DNA of 60,290 nucleotides from Actinobacteria bacterium HGW-Actinobacteria-5. GTDB lineage: Bacteria > Actinomycetota > Actinomycetes > Propionibacteriales > Propionibacteriaceae. Location of the stretch: the NCBI GenBank assembly GCA_002843035.1, contig PHEV01000001.1:1-60290 (forward strand). Direction: 5' to 3'. A program made the position numbers and the translations under genes. This document shows, piece after piece, positions 17,998-27,286 of this stretch. Position 1 is the first letter of the stretch. Each line of letters opens with the position of its first letter. The notes under the pieces are model-generated. The model was not told where the DNA came from. It worked only from the letters and a program-made list of their open reading frames with translations, and did no database searches.

Positions 17998-18075
17998 TGG
18001 ACGAAAAGGGGACGGTTCCTTTCTCGTCCACCCGGTCCGGGTGGACCGAGTTCGGAACCGTCCCCGATCTGGTCC
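17998..18075. repeat. REP-like repeat locus C: two unlike copies
   Basis: Copy 1 (17998-18031) has arms GGACGAAAA/TTTCTCGTCC around GGGGACGGTTCC. Copy 2 (18041-18075) is in the opposite sense with the GTGGACCGAGTT arm seen at loci A and B. The junction forms a further dyad, GTCCACCCG-GTC-CGGGTGGAC (18027-18047). It lies between the VOC gene and trxB. Confidence 0.83.
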
Positions 18076-18168
18076 GGGCCACCCGGGAATGCCGGACGCG
18101 TCGGCGCGGTTAGGCGAGTGTCAGTCGTCTAGAGTTGGGCACCCACACAGTGCTCGTTGAGGAACGCC

Positions 18169-19140
18169 ATGTCCGACATCCGTGAGGTCATCATCATCGG
18201 CTCCGGCCCGACCGGATTCACCTCCGCCATCTACACCGCACGCGCCGGCCTGAAGCCCCTCGTCTTCGAGGGTGCCGTGGACGCCGGCGGTGCCCTGATG
18301 AACACCACGGAGGTGGAGAACTACCCCGGGTTCACCGACGGCATCATGGGCCCCGACCTGATGCTCGCCATGCGCGGCCAGGCCGAGCGGTTCGGCGCCG
18401 AGATCATCACCGACGACATCACCGCGGTCGACCTGACCGGGCCGGTGAAGACCGTCACCGACTCCGAGGGCAACACCTACTCCGCGCGCGCCGTGATCCT
18501 CGCCATGGGCTCGGGCTACCGCAAACTCGGCATCCCGGCCGAGGAGGTCTACAGCGGACGCGGTGTCTCCTGGTGTGCCACCTGTGACGGCTTCTTCTTC
18601 CGCGACAAGGACATCGCGGTGGTCGGCGGCGGCGACTCCGCGCTGGAGGAGGCCACCTTCCTGACCCGGTTCGCGAAGTCGGTCACGATCATCCATCGTC
18701 GCGACGAGCTGCGCGGCTCCAAGATCATGGTCGACCGGGCCAAGGCCGACCCGAAGATCCTGTTCGCCTGGAACTCGGTGGTCACCGACCTGCACGGCGA
18801 CGGCACGCTGGCTGGAGCGACGCTCACCGACACCGTCACCGGTGCGACCCGGGAGCTGCCCATCCAGGGGCTGTTCGTCGCGATCGGCCACGACCCGCGC
18901 TCGCAGATCGTCCGCGGCCAGGTCGAGGTGGACGCCGCCGGCTACGTGGTCGTCGACTCCCCCAGCACCCGCACCAACATCCCCGGCGTGTTCGCAGCCG
19001 GCGATCTGGTCGACCACACCTACCGGCAGGCGATCACCGCGGCGGGCACCGGTTGCTCTGCCGCGCTCGACGCCGAGCGGTACCTCGCCGCGCTGTCGGA
19101 CGAGGCCGCTAGCCTCACCCCTGTCACCGCGAACGCCTGA
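18169..19140 (+). CDS. trxB: Thioredoxin-disulfide reductase
   Basis: NADPH-dependent flavoenzyme (323 aa) that reduces thioredoxin in the cytoplasm. It shows the FAD motif [20 protein letters not shown] at the start, the redox-active CATC followed by DGFFF at ~residue 140, the NADPH motif [12 protein letters not shown] (~155), and the closing [10 protein letters not shown]. The ATG at 18169 follows GAGGAAC; a few upstream codons in frame are not needed. It sits 12 bp before trxA, forming a trxB-trxA operon as is usual near actinobacterial origins. Confidence 0.97.
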   Translation: MSDIREVIIIGSGPTGFTSAIYTARAGLKPLVFEGAVDAGGALMNTTEVENYPGFTDGIMGPDLMLAMRGQAERFGAEIITDDITAVDLTGPVKTVTDSEGNTYSARAVILAMGSGYRKLGIPAEEVYSGRGVSWCATCDGFFFRDKDIAVVGGGDSALEEATFLTRFAKSVTIIHRRDELRGSKIMVDRAKADPKILFAWNSVVTDLHGDGTLAGATLTDTVTGATRELPIQGLFVAIGHDPRSQIVRGQVEVDAAGYVVVDSPSTRTNIPGVFAAGDLVDHTYRQAITAAGTGCSAALDAERYLAALSDEAASLTPVTANA

Positions 19141-19152
19141 GGAGCAGCGCAC

Positions 19153-19476
19153 ATGTCGAACGTCGCCGATGTCACCGATGCCACCTTCAACGACCTGGTC
19201 GTGAAGTCGCCCAAGCCCGTCGTGATCGACTACTGGGCCGACTGGTGCGCGCCCTGCAAGCAGCTGTCCCCGATCATCGACGAACTGGCCCGTGACTACG
19301 GCGACAAGATCACCTTCCTGAAGATGGACACCAACACCAGCACCCAGGTGCCCACCCAGCAGGGCGTGCTCGGGCTGCCCACCATCCAGGTGTTCGTGGG
19401 TGGCGAGGTGGTCAAGTCGTTCACCGGGGCCAAGCCGAAGTCGGTGCTGCTGAGGGCGCTCGAGGAATACCTCTGA
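19153..19476 (+). CDS. trxA: Thioredoxin
   Basis: Small redox protein of 107 aa with the active site WCAPCK at ~residue 31, preceded by VVIDYWAD. The cis-proline turn is in VLGLPTIQVF (~residue 76), followed by the family's GGEVVKSFTGAKPK. ATG at 19153 has GGAG 11 nt upstream. It is the reduced partner of TrxB, encoded directly upstream, and supplies electrons to ribonucleotide reductase, peroxiredoxins and others. The convergent acetyltransferase gene ends 22 bp away. Confidence 0.97.
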   Translation: MSNVADVTDATFNDLVVKSPKPVVIDYWADWCAPCKQLSPIIDELARDYGDKITFLKMDTNTSTQVPTQQGVLGLPTIQVFVGGEVVKSFTGAKPKSVLLRALEEYL

Positions 19477-19498
19477 GCTCTCGCCCGTCCGTCCGCGC

Positions 19499-20047
19499 TC
19501 AGCCGCGGTTGGCGCGTCCCGAGATCGCCCCGCCGGCCGGATTGGGCGGGGTGACCGGACGCAGCGACTGCATCAGCCGCTCGAACGCGCTGCGGACGCC
19601 GCTGCGCTCGCCGAGCACCGCCCGGTCGAGGTCGAGGTGCCAGAGCCGGTCGTCCAGGCTGCGCGCGAACCCGACTGCCCGCAGGAAGCCGCTGGGCGGG
19701 GCCTCACAACGCAGGTGCTGCCTGCTCCCCACGGCGACGATCTCCCGCTCCTTCTGCTGCACCAGGCCGGCCGCAGCGGCCTGGACGAGCTGGCGTCCAT
19801 AGCCGGACCCGGTCAGCCCCGGACGCACCCACAGCGCGTTCACCAGGGCGTGTCCCGGCTCCTCGTTCGGTCCGAGCAGCAGCACACCGTCCACGCGGCC
19901 GTCCCCGTTGGCGAGCTTCCACCCGCACCAGCCCCACAGGGTCGCGGCGGACACCGCCCAGGACGTGTCCGCTCCGACGACCCGCCCGCAGTAGGGGCAG
20001 GCGAGGCCCGGCAGTTCTGCCAGTGTCACCATGGACAGTCTCGACAT
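19499..20047 (-). CDS. GNAT-family N-acetyltransferase with CPYC motif
   Basis: A 182-aa protein with the acetyl-CoA-binding region of GNAT enzymes: NALWVRPGLTGSGYGRQLVQ at ~residues 70-90, where the R-x-x-G-x-G/A loop reads TGSGYG. Near the N-terminus is CPYCGRVV, a possible half zinc site that is not part of the core fold. The C-terminal ~50 residues are Pro/Gly/Arg-rich and likely disordered. The acceptor substrate is unknown. It is convergent with trxA and divergent from the aminotransferase. An internal ATG (20032) five codons in is an alternative start. Confidence 0.72.
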   Translation of the reverse strand: MSRLSMVTLAELPGLACPYCGRVVGADTSWAVSAATLWGWCGWKLANGDGRVDGVLLLGPNEEPGHALVNALWVRPGLTGSGYGRQLVQAAAAGLVQQKEREIVAVGSRQHLRCEAPPSGFLRAVGFARSLDDRLWHLDLDRAVLGERSGVRSAFERLMQSLRPVTPPNPAGGAISGRANRG

Positions 20048-20125
20048 GCCGCTCCCGGATCCGGATCATCCACCCGACGGGTGGGTCGGTTTCATCCTAG
20101 GCCCGGTGTGCGGCAGTCTGGTGCG

Positions 20126-21442
20126 GTGAGCCTGCCTGAGCCGTCCCGCCGTGACACCCGGCTGGACCCCTACATAGACGCGTACGCCGAGCGAACCCAC
20201 GGACTGACGGTCTCGGCCGTCCGCGCCCTGTTCGCCGTCGCCAACCGTCCCGAGGTGGTCTCACTCGCCGGCGGCATGCCGAACATCGCCGACCTGCCCC
20301 GCGAAGCACTCGGACGCGCCGTCGACCGGCTGATCGCCGAGCGTGGCACCCAGGCCATGCAGTACGGGTCGGGCCAGGGCGAGCCGTTCATGCGGGAGAA
20401 GATCGTCGAGGTGATGGCCGAGGAGCAGATCCACGCCCACGCCGACGACATCGTGGTCTCCTGTGGCTCCCAGCAGGCGCTCGACCTGGTCACCCGCGTG
20501 TTCTGCGACCCCGGCGACGTCGTGCTCGCCGAGGGCCCGAGCTATGTCGGCGCGCTGGGTACGTTCCGCGCCTACCAGTGCCAGATCGTCCACGTCGCGA
20601 TGGACGACGCCGGCATCGATCCGGTCGCGTTGCGCGGCGCGCTGGTCTCGCTGAAGGCGGCCGGGAAGCGGGTGAAGTTCCTCTACACGATCCCCAACTT
20701 CCAGAACCCGACCGGCGTCACCCAGACCGTCGAGCGCCGCCGCGCGATCATCGAGGTCGCCCAGGAGCACGACCTGCTGATCATCGAGGACAACCCGTAC
20801 GGCCTGCTCACTCTGGACGCCGAGCCGCTGCCGGCACTGCGGTCGATGGACGCCGACAACGTGATCTACCTCGGCTCGTTCTCCAAGATCTTCGCGCCGG
20901 GCTACCGGGTGGGGTGGGCGCTCGCGCCGCACGCCGTTCGGGAGAAGCTCGTCCTCACCCAGGAGGCGGCCACCCTGTGCCCGCCGGTGTTCAGCCAGTT
21001 CGCGATCGCGACCTACCTGGACGAGTTCGACTGGCGCGCCCAGATCACGATCTATCGCGACATGTATCGTGAGCGACGGGACGCGATGCTGCAGGGCCTC
21101 ACCGAGCACATGCTTCCCGGCTCCACCTGGACCCGCCCGGACGGCGGCTTCTTCGTCTGGGTGACCCTGCCCGAGGGCCTCGACTCGCAGGCGATGCTGC
21201 CCCGCGCCGTCACCGCGCGCGTCGCCTACACGCCCGGCACAGCGTTCTACGCCGACGGGCTCGGCTCGCGAAACATGCGGCTCTCGTTCTGCTTCCCCAC
21301 GCCCGAGCGCATCTACGAGGGCACCCGCCGTCTCGGTGAGGTGCTCGAGCAGGAGCTGGAGATGCATCGCACCTTCGGCCTCGGCGACGAACCCACCCGA
21401 CACCTCGACCTGTCCACCGGCCCGGCACCCGATATCAGTTAG
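20126..21442 (+). CDS. PLP-dependent aminotransferase (class I/II, MocR-like domain without HTH)
   Basis: A 438-aa fold-type I aminotransferase. Landmarks include SLAGGMPNIADLPRE (~residue 45), YGSGQGEPFMRE (~80), the SCGSQQALDLV helix, NFQNPTGVT (substrate/PLP Asn), EDNPYG, and the Schiff-base lysine in LGSFSKIFAPGYRVGW. It resembles 2-aminoadipate/aromatic-type transaminases; the exact substrate is not decidable here. I place the start at GTG 20126. The frame is open far upstream, but that part is antisense to the acetyltransferase gene. It is followed 8 bp later by ddl and is probably cotranscribed. Confidence 0.85.
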   Translation: MSLPEPSRRDTRLDPYIDAYAERTHGLTVSAVRALFAVANRPEVVSLAGGMPNIADLPREALGRAVDRLIAERGTQAMQYGSGQGEPFMREKIVEVMAEEQIHAHADDIVVSCGSQQALDLVTRVFCDPGDVVLAEGPSYVGALGTFRAYQCQIVHVAMDDAGIDPVALRGALVSLKAAGKRVKFLYTIPNFQNPTGVTQTVERRRAIIEVAQEHDLLIIEDNPYGLLTLDAEPLPALRSMDADNVIYLGSFSKIFAPGYRVGWALAPHAVREKLVLTQEAATLCPPVFSQFAIATYLDEFDWRAQITIYRDMYRERRDAMLQGLTEHMLPGSTWTRPDGGFFVWVTLPEGLDSQAMLPRAVTARVAYTPGTAFYADGLGSRNMRLSFCFPTPERIYEGTRRLGEVLEQELEMHRTFGLGDEPTRHLDLSTGPAPDIS

Positions 21443-21450
21443 GCACCACC

Positions 21451-22422
21451 ATGAATGAAACCCCTACCCACGGCCCCATCGTCGTGCTCTCCGGCGGGCT
21501 TTCGCACGAGCGGGACGTCTCGCTGCGCTCGGGACGCCGGGTGGCCCAGGCGCTGCGGGACCAGGGCCGCGACGTCGTCGAGTCCGACATCGGCGCCGAC
21601 CTGATCGAGCTGCTGCGCTCGCTCGACAACCCGGTGGCGTTCCCGCTGCTGCACGGCGGTGTGGGTGAGGACGGCGGCCTGCAGCAGGTGCTGAGCCTGC
21701 TCGACGTCCCCTATGTCGGCTCCGAGCCCAGCGCGTGCCGGCGCTCGTTCAACAAGGCCGTCGGGGGCCCGCTGATCGAGCGGGCAGGACTCTCCCGTCC
21801 ACGGATGGCTGCGCTGCCGCATGACATGTTCCGCGAGCTCGGCGCGCAGGCGATCATGGCCGCGCTCGGCGAGCGCCTCGGCTTCCCGCTGATCGTGAAG
21901 CCTGCCCGCGGCGGCTCCGCGCTCGGCTGCTCGAAGGTGGACGCCCCGGCCGGGTTGGCTGCGGCGATGGTGCAGGCGTACTCCTACGGCGAGCTCGCCG
22001 TGGTCGAGGAGTTCATCGAGGGCACCGAGGTCGCGGTGACCGTCGTCGAGCTGGACGGCGAGCAGATCGCGCTGCCGGCCGTGGAGATCCGGCCGAACTC
22101 CGGCATCTACGACTACACCGCCCGCTACACCGCGGGCGAGACCCGGTTCATCGTTCCCGCGACGCTCGACGCGACCGCAGCGAAGGCCTGCGCGGACATG
22201 GCGATCGGGGCGCACCGGGTGTTCGGGCTGCGGGATCTCTCCCGCGCCGACATCATCGTGCGCCCGGACGGGACGCCGGTGTTCATCGAGACCAACGTGG
22301 CGCCGGGCATGACCGAGACCTCGCTGATGCCGCAGGCCGTCGAGGCCGCCGGCTACGACTTCGGCCTCCTCTGCGCGCAGCTGGTCGACAACGCCTGGGC
22401 GCGGCACGTCACGTCCGCCTAG
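21451..22422 (+). CDS. ddl: D-alanine-D-alanine ligase family protein
   Basis: ATP-grasp enzyme of 323 aa, expected to join two D-alanines for peptidoglycan. Motifs: VLSGGLSHERDVSLRSG at the N-terminus, HGGVGEDGGLQQVL (~residue 66), the ATP-grasp FPLIVKPARGGSALG, and the metal/substrate region FIETNVAPGMTETSLMPQ (~residue 282), where Ddl proteins have E-x-N-x-PG-x-T-x-x-S. The ATG at 21451 lies 8 bp after the aminotransferase stop. The next gene starts 1 bp after its stop, so this is one operon. Confidence 0.9.
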   Translation: MNETPTHGPIVVLSGGLSHERDVSLRSGRRVAQALRDQGRDVVESDIGADLIELLRSLDNPVAFPLLHGGVGEDGGLQQVLSLLDVPYVGSEPSACRRSFNKAVGGPLIERAGLSRPRMAALPHDMFRELGAQAIMAALGERLGFPLIVKPARGGSALGCSKVDAPAGLAAAMVQAYSYGELAVVEEFIEGTEVAVTVVELDGEQIALPAVEIRPNSGIYDYTARYTAGETRFIVPATLDATAAKACADMAIGAHRVFGLRDLSRADIIVRPDGTPVFIETNVAPGMTETSLMPQAVEAAGYDFGLLCAQLVDNAWARHVTSA

Positions 22423-22423
22423 C

Positions 22424-23194
22424 GTGGCCGGCCCGGACTCCCCCACGGGGCCATCCCGGTCCACGCCGGGATCCCCCGCCCCGGGCACACGCCTGCGGCA
22501 GTGGCTGGTGGCCGTCCTCGGCGCCGCGGTGTGCCTGACCATGCTGGTCCTGGGCCTGTGGCAGATGCGGGTGTTCGAGGCCAAGGAGAACGAGAATGCG
22601 GCGCTGCGGGCGCAGCAAGCTGCCGTCCCGCTGCTGGAGAACGTGGCCGCGGACGGCACGGTCGGCGATGTCTACGGCAGGACCGTGACCGTGACCGGGA
22701 CGTACCTGCCCGCCGAGCAGGTGCTCGTGCTGGACGCCGACGGCGCGGTGCGCGTGCTGTCCGCCCTCCAGGTGGAGGACGGACGGGTGCTGGCGGTGGT
22801 GCGCGGCACCGTCCCCGCCGTGTCGTCGACGATCCCGCCGCCCCCTGCGGGCACGGTGGCCGTGGCCGGCGTGTTCCTGCCCTCCGACGCGGCTGACCAG
22901 CGTGCGGTGCCGGCGGGCACGCTCGCGTCCGTGCGGCTCGGGGCCCTCGCGCAGGTCTGGCCGCAGCAACTCCTGCCCGGATATGTCACCTTGTCCGCGG
23001 GTGATTCCCGGGCGCAGGGGCTGGCCCCGGCCACCGTGGCACTGCCCACGGGAGAGGGCTCGCTACAGAACATCGGCTATGCGTTGCAGTGGTGGGTGTT
23101 CGCCGCCTTCGGTGCGTTCATGACCGTCCGGTTCGTCCGAGCGCTGGGACGGCGAGGCTCGCTCGGTACGCTGGCCGAGGAGGAGGACGAATGA
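22424..23194 (+). CDS. SURF1-family protein (cytochrome oxidase assembly)
   Basis: Membrane protein of 256 aa with one hydrophobic span near residues 25-45 (WLVAVLGAAVCLTMLVLGLW, then Q) and another near 215-235. Between them is a periplasmic domain with the SURF1 pattern VTVTGTYLP and a closing NIGYALQWWVFAAFGA, the most conserved family motif. SURF1 proteins help insert haem into cytochrome c oxidase, so this suggests an aerobic respiratory chain. The GTG start is 1 bp after the ddl stop, and its end overlaps the next start (ATGA). Confidence 0.86.
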   Translation: MAGPDSPTGPSRSTPGSPAPGTRLRQWLVAVLGAAVCLTMLVLGLWQMRVFEAKENENAALRAQQAAVPLLENVAADGTVGDVYGRTVTVTGTYLPAEQVLVLDADGAVRVLSALQVEDGRVLAVVRGTVPAVSSTIPPPPAGTVAVAGVFLPSDAADQRAVPAGTLASVRLGALAQVWPQQLLPGYVTLSAGDSRAQGLAPATVALPTGEGSLQNIGYALQWWVFAAFGAFMTVRFVRALGRRGSLGTLAEEEDE

Positions 23195-23649
23195 CGCTTC
23201 GCGACGACCAGCGGAACCCGGCTGACGGAACCGACCCGACCCCGGAGCCGGCCTCGGCACGGGGCGAGAAGACCGTGGGGCCGGCGGTTCCTCCGATCAC
23301 CTCTGCGGCGATTCCCGGGATCCGTGGTGCGCTGATCCGGTACCGCGTGATGGCCTACCTGGTCGGCACGCTGCTGGTGGTACTGGTGTTGGTGGGCATG
23401 CCACTGAAGTACTTCGCCGGCAACGGCGCCGTGGTGACCTGGACCGGGATCCCCCATGGGTACCTGTACATGGTGCTGATCGCCACCGCATATGACCTGG
23501 GCAGGCGGGTGCACTGGCCCTGGGGTCGCCTGATCGTGATTGCTCTCGCCGGCACGGTGCCGTTCCTGTCGTTCTGGGCGGAGTACTCCGCACGCAAGGA
23601 CGTGCAGGCCCGGATCCACGACGTGGAGTCCTCGCCCTCCACCCCCTGA
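23191..23649 (+). CDS. DUF3817 family membrane protein
   Basis: A 152-aa protein with a hydrophilic N-terminal ~45 residues and three predicted membrane spans. The DUF3817 signature is visible: RYRVMAYLVGTLLVVLVLV, then GMPLKYF, HGYLYMVLIATAYDL and WAEYSARKDV. Its function is not known. The ATG overlaps the SURF1 stop (ATGA), which I prefer to a longer frame that reads SURF1 sequence in another phase. Confidence 0.87.
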   Translation: MTLRDDQRNPADGTDPTPEPASARGEKTVGPAVPPITSAAIPGIRGALIRYRVMAYLVGTLLVVLVLVGMPLKYFAGNGAVVTWTGIPHGYLYMVLIATAYDLGRRVHWPWGRLIVIALAGTVPFLSFWAEYSARKDVQARIHDVESSPSTP

Positions 23650-23692
23650 GCGACCTCGGGCCACCACCGTCCGGGCGGACCTGGTGGAGCCC

Positions 23693-24184
23693 TCAGGTGA
23701 GCGGCAACTCCAGGTGATCGACGCTGAAGACCAGGCCGGGGAAGTGCTGCCCGGCCGCGACAGTGACGAATCCGAGCCGCTGGTACCAGTTCGAGAGGCG
23801 GGTGTTCTCGCCGATGATTCCGATCCGCAGGCTGCTGCCTCCTCCGCCGCGGGCCCGGCGCGCCGCCTCGGCCACCAGTGCCTCCCCGTAGCCCCGGTGG
23901 CGGGCCTCGGGGCGGACGGCGAGGTGGCGCAGGACCCAGGTGCCCGGGAAGCGTCGGGACGCACCTACGAACGCGCAGCCGGCGATTCGGCCGTCCTGCT
24001 CGACGGCGAACAGCTGGGTCGGCCTGGCGACCACGCGGGCCACTTCGTCCGGAGGCCAGAACGCCGGGTTGGAGGGGGTGTTCTCCGCGGTGAGCCCGAA
24101 CGTGCCCACCTCCGTGCCAAAGCCTGCGTGCAGCACCTCGAGGCATTCGTCGTAGCGGGCGGGTGTCACTTCGATAATCGTCAT
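23693..24184 (-). CDS. GNAT-family N-acetyltransferase
   Basis: A 163-aa protein with the full GNAT layout: an N-terminal strand TIIEVTPARYDECLEVL, central LFAVEQDGRIAGCAFV, the acetyl-CoA loop HLAVRPEARHRGYGEALVAEA (R-x-x-G-x-G form) at ~residues 88-108, and the closing NTRLSNWYQRLGF. The acceptor is unknown. It lies 20 bp past the end of parB on the same strand and may be transcribed with it. Confidence 0.85.
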   Translation of the reverse strand: MTIIEVTPARYDECLEVLHAGFGTEVGTFGLTAENTPSNPAFWPPDEVARVVARPTQLFAVEQDGRIAGCAFVGASRRFPGTWVLRHLAVRPEARHRGYGEALVAEAARRARGGGGSSLRIGIIGENTRLSNWYQRLGFVTVAAGQHFPGLVFSVDHLELPLT

Positions 24185-24204
24185 AGCTATTTGTCGATAA
24201 GTCG

Positions 24205-25101
24205 TTAGGTCAGTAGATCGGCAATTCGTTCGAGATCCTCTGCGCCGGCGAACTCGATCACAATCCGCCCTCGACTACGTCCTTCACTGACCAGGACGCG
24301 GGTGTCGAGCCGCTCGGACAGCTGCTGCCGCAGGCTCTGGGCCGCGGGAGACAGCTCGACCTGTCGCTGGGCCCGGGGCGCGCGCTTGGTTCCATGCTCC
24401 CCCACCGACACGATCTCCTCCGCCGCGCGCACCGACAGCCCCTCTGCGACGATCCGGCCGGCGAGATGCTCCATCGCCTGCGCGTCGGGCAGCATCAGAA
24501 GGGCTCGTGCGTGGCCCGCGCTGAGCACTCCGGCGGCGACCCGGCGCTGGACGGGCGCCGGAAGCTGGAGCAGCCGGATCGTGTTCGAGATCTGCGGGCG
24601 GGAGCGCTTGATCCGCACCGAGAGCTCTTCCTGCGTGCAGCTGAAGTCCCTCATCATCTGCTGGTAGGCGGCCGCCTCCTCGAGCGGGTTGAGCTGGGCC
24701 CGGTGCAGGTTCTCCAGCAGCGCGTCCCGCAGCAGGTCGGCGTCCTCGGTGCGCCGGATGATGGCCGGAATCGTGGTCAGCCCGGCCATCTGGGTGGCCC
24801 GCAGGCGCCGCTCCCCCATCACCAGTTCGTAGCCGCCTCCGTCCAGTGGACGCACCACGACGGGCTGCAGCAGACCCACTTCGGTGATGGATGCGACCAG
24901 TTCGGCCAGGGCGTCCTCGTCAAAGACCGTCCGCGGCTGCCGTGGATTCGGCCGGATGTCACCGACCGGGACCTCGGCGAAGTGGGCGCCGATAGGCTCC
25001 TCCGCTGTGGCCTCGTCGTGATGCGGTGTCAGTTCAGGGTCGGTGCGCTGGAGAAGATCACCCAGTCCGCGTCCGAGTCCGGTGTGGCGGGGCGTGTTCA
25101 T
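24205..25101 (-). CDS. parB: Chromosome-partitioning protein ParB
   Basis: CTPase and parS-binding protein of 298 aa. Residues ~45-140 hold the ParB/Spo0J nuclease-like CTPase domain with IRPNPRQPR and the GERRLRA box. The helix-turn-helix follows at ~165-190 ([18 protein letters not shown], which reads parS). The C-terminal ~50 residues are the dimerisation domain. ATG at 25101 overlaps the parA stop. It spreads from parS, loads SMC and segregates origins together with ParA. The N-terminal [10 protein letters not shown] is the usual ParA-interacting tail. Confidence 0.97.
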   Translation of the reverse strand: MNTPRHTGLGRGLGDLLQRTDPELTPHHDEATAEEPIGAHFAEVPVGDIRPNPRQPRTVFDEDALAELVASITEVGLLQPVVVRPLDGGGYELVMGERRLRATQMAGLTTIPAIIRRTEDADLLRDALLENLHRAQLNPLEEAAAYQQMMRDFSCTQEELSVRIKRSRPQISNTIRLLQLPAPVQRRVAAGVLSAGHARALLMLPDAQAMEHLAGRIVAEGLSVRAAEEIVSVGEHGTKRAPRAQRQVELSPAAQSLRQQLSERLDTRVLVSEGRSRGRIVIEFAGAEDLERIADLLT

Positions 25102-26033
25102 GCCGACTTCTCCTCGGTGTTCATGGCTGCGCCGCGGGCCGCGAGCTCGGCGGCAGCCTCGAAGTAGGCCTGGGCGCCGGCGGACGCCGCGTGATAGGTG
25201 AGGACGGACTGGCCGTAGCTGGGAGCCTCCGACACCCGCACCGACCGGGGGATGGCCGCCTGCAGCGTCTCGGCAGGGAAGTGCTCGCGCACCTCGGCCG
25301 CAACCTGGGAGGCCAGCCGGGTGCGTCCGTCGTACATGGTCAGCAAGACCGTGGACAGGACCAGCTGGTCATTCATCGAGCCCTTTACCAGGTTGATGGT
25401 GCGCAGGAGCTGGGACACGCCCTCCAGCGCGTAGTACTCACACTGGATGGGGATCAGGATCTCCTCTGCCGCCACCAAGGCGTTCAGGGTGAGCAGGCCC
25501 AACGACGGCGGGCAGTCGATGAAGACGTAGTCGGGGGAGTACTTGGCGCTGAAGGCGCGCAGGGCATACAGCAGGCGGCTCTCCCTGGCGGGCGTGGTGA
25601 CCAGACCGATCTCGGCGCCGGCGAGGTCGATCGTGGCCGGCAGCACCCATAAGCCGTCCGACTCGGGCGACGGCTTGATCAAGCTCTCGATCGGCGAGTT
25701 GCCGGCCAGCACCTCGTAGGTGCCCTGGATGCCCTCGTGATGCTCGACGCCGAGCGCGGTGGACGCGTTGCCCTGCGGATCAAGATCGATGAGCAAGACG
25801 TTGAGGCCACCCATCGCGAGCGCGGTGGCGAGGTTGACCGCCGTGGTGGTCTTCCCCACTCCACCCTTCTGGTTGGCGACCACCAGGGTTCGGGTACGCA
25901 CCGGCTTCGGTAGCGATGTTTCACGTGAAACAGAGAAGCCCGCCAGGTCATCCGGCTCGTCGCCGAAGGGCTCTCCGAACTCCGGGACGTCGAACTGGAC
26001 CCGTCGGGGTGCTGATGGGGGAGTGCTCGTCAT
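25098..26033 (-). CDS. parA: Chromosome-partitioning ATPase ParA
   Basis: Deviant Walker-type ATPase of 311 aa. It has [14 protein letters not shown] (~residue 55), [12 protein letters not shown] (Walker A'/B region) and [12 protein letters not shown]. The N-terminal ~45 residues are acidic and disordered. They include VSRET, encoded by a parS site inside the gene. ATG at 26033. It is followed by parB with an overlap of 4 nt. It pulls ParB-bound origins apart in the cell. Confidence 0.97.
   Translation of the reverse strand: MTSTPPSAPRRVQFDVPEFGEPFGDEPDDLAGFSVSRETSLPKPVRTRTLVVANQKGGVGKTTTAVNLATALAMGGLNVLLIDLDPQGNASTALGVEHHEGIQGTYEVLAGNSPIESLIKPSPESDGLWVLPATIDLAGAEIGLVTTPARESRLLYALRAFSAKYSPDYVFIDCPPSLGLLTLNALVAAEEILIPIQCEYYALEGVSQLLRTINLVKGSMNDQLVLSTVLLTMYDGRTRLASQVAAEVREHFPAETLQAAIPRSVRVSEAPSYGQSVLTYHAASAGAQAYFEAAAELAARGAAMNTEEKSA
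25917..25932. promoter_or_regulatory. parS site inside parA
   Basis: TGTTTCACGTGAAACA, a perfect 16-bp match to the bacterial parS consensus, recognised by ParB. It lies in the 5' part of the parA coding sequence. Confidence 0.97.
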
Positions 26034-26053
26034 GGTTCTCCTGCTGCGACGGA

Positions 26054-26069
26054 CGTTTCACGTGAAACA
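26054..26069. promoter_or_regulatory. parS site upstream of parA
   Basis: CGTTTCACGTGAAACA matches parS at 15 of 16 positions. It sits in the 62-bp gap between rsmG and parA, 21 bp from the parA start, so ParB binding here could also affect parAB transcription. Confidence 0.93.
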
Positions 26070-26095
26070 TCAGGATAGGGGCTCGCGGCGACGAC

Positions 26096-26701
26096 TCAGG
26101 CCCGTCCAACCTCAATCACCCACGTTGTCTCGCCGCGGTCCGGCGCCGCCAGCTCGTGGACCTCCCCACGTAGCTTCCGCGCCCGCAGCAAGTCGGCCGC
26201 GTCGGCCAGCTCCCCGGACGCCGACGCCCCCTTCAGCGCGAGCAAGCGTCCGTGCGGCGCCACCAGCGGCAGGCACCACTCGACGAGCCGGGGGAGCGGG
26301 GCCACAGCGCGGCAGGTCACAGCGTCGTAGCTCAGGCGGTGCTCCTCCGCCCGGCCCCGAACCACCTGGACCCGGTCACCCAACGCCAGCTCCGCCACGG
26401 CCAACTCGAGGAAGTTCACCCGCCGCAGCAACGATTCCAGCAGCGTCACCCGTAGGTCAGGACGCAGGATCGCCAGCGGAATGCCCGGCAGGCCGGCGCC
26501 ACTGCCCACGTCCACCACGGAGGCGCCGGACGGAAACAGGGGAGCCGCAGCCACCGAGTTGAGGATGTGACGCTCCCAGAGACGATCGCCCTCCCGCGGG
26601 CCCATCAATCCCCAGTCGATACCTCGACTTGCCAATATATCGACATATCGGCTTATCGCCTCGAAACCCGCTCCGAACAGCTCGGCACGCGTGTCCGACA
26701 C
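26096..26701 (-). CDS. rsmG: 16S rRNA (guanine527-N7)-methyltransferase
   Basis: SAM-dependent methyltransferase of 201 aa that modifies G527 in the 530 loop. Family motifs: WERHILNSVA (~residue 42), the SAM-binding VVDVGSGAGLPGIPLAI (~62), VTLLESLLRRVNFL and VTCRAVAPLPRLVEWCLPL. Its loss gives low-level streptomycin resistance in other bacteria. GTG start at 26701, 2 bp after the jag stop, so it is in the rpmH-to-rsmG operon. Confidence 0.96.
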   Translation of the reverse strand: MSDTRAELFGAGFEAISRYVDILASRGIDWGLMGPREGDRLWERHILNSVAAAPLFPSGASVVDVGSGAGLPGIPLAILRPDLRVTLLESLLRRVNFLELAVAELALGDRVQVVRGRAEEHRLSYDAVTCRAVAPLPRLVEWCLPLVAPHGRLLALKGASASGELADAADLLRARKLRGEVHELAAPDRGETTWVIEVGRA

Positions 26702-26703
26702 GC

Positions 26704-27270
26704 TCAGGCCTTGGGCAGCACCACGACTCGCCGGTGCGGCTCCTCACCCTCCGACTCGCTCACCAGCCCCGCCTCGGCCACCGCGTCGTGCACGATCTTC
26801 CGCTCGAACGGGTTCATCGGCGAGAGCCGGACCGGCTCGCCGGTCTCGGTCACCTCCGCCACCGCATCCTTCGCGAGCTCCTGAAGCACCTTGCGGCGCT
26901 TGTCCCGGTGCCCCGCGATGTCCAGCATCAGCCTGCTGCGGTGGCCCGTCTCTGTCATCACCGCGAGCCGGGCCAGCTCCTGCAGCGCCTCCAGCACCTC
27001 GCCGTCCTTGCCCACCAGCACGTCGCCCGAGGTCAGGATGGACACGTGCGCGCGGCCACCTTCGGTGAAGGTGTCGATGTCGCCGTCGAGATCGGCGATG
27101 TCGAGCAACTCCTCCAGGTAGTCCGCGGCAATCTCACCCTCGTTGTCGAGCGCCGACTCCTTGCGGGAGCGCGGGCCGTCCTCGCCGGTCTCCTCCGCGG
27201 TCTGATCCGCGCTCTCCTCGGCGATCTCGTCGGCCGCAATCTCGACCACGTCGCTGCTGTCTTCGGTCAC
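26704..27270 (-). CDS. jag: KhpB/Jag family RNA-binding protein (KH and R3H domains)
   Basis: A 188-aa protein. The first ~60 residues are very acidic (Glu/Asp/Ala). A KH-type domain follows at ~65-125 (VSILTSGDVLVGKDGEVLEALQ, the G-x-x-G loop reading GKDG). The C-terminal R3H domain at ~125-185 contains RLMLDIAGHRDKRR and the R-x-x-x-H-like LSPMNPFERKIVHD. It binds RNA with KhpA and affects cell-wall growth and division in Gram-positive bacteria. GTG start at 27270; between yidC and rsmG in the classic order. Confidence 0.92.
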   Translation of the reverse strand: MTEDSSDVVEIAADEIAEESADQTAEETGEDGPRSRKESALDNEGEIAADYLEELLDIADLDGDIDTFTEGGRAHVSILTSGDVLVGKDGEVLEALQELARLAVMTETGHRSRLMLDIAGHRDKRRKVLQELAKDAVAEVTETGEPVRLSPMNPFERKIVHDAVAEAGLVSESEGEEPHRRVVVLPKA

Positions 27271-27286
27271 GTTCTACTCCTTCTTG

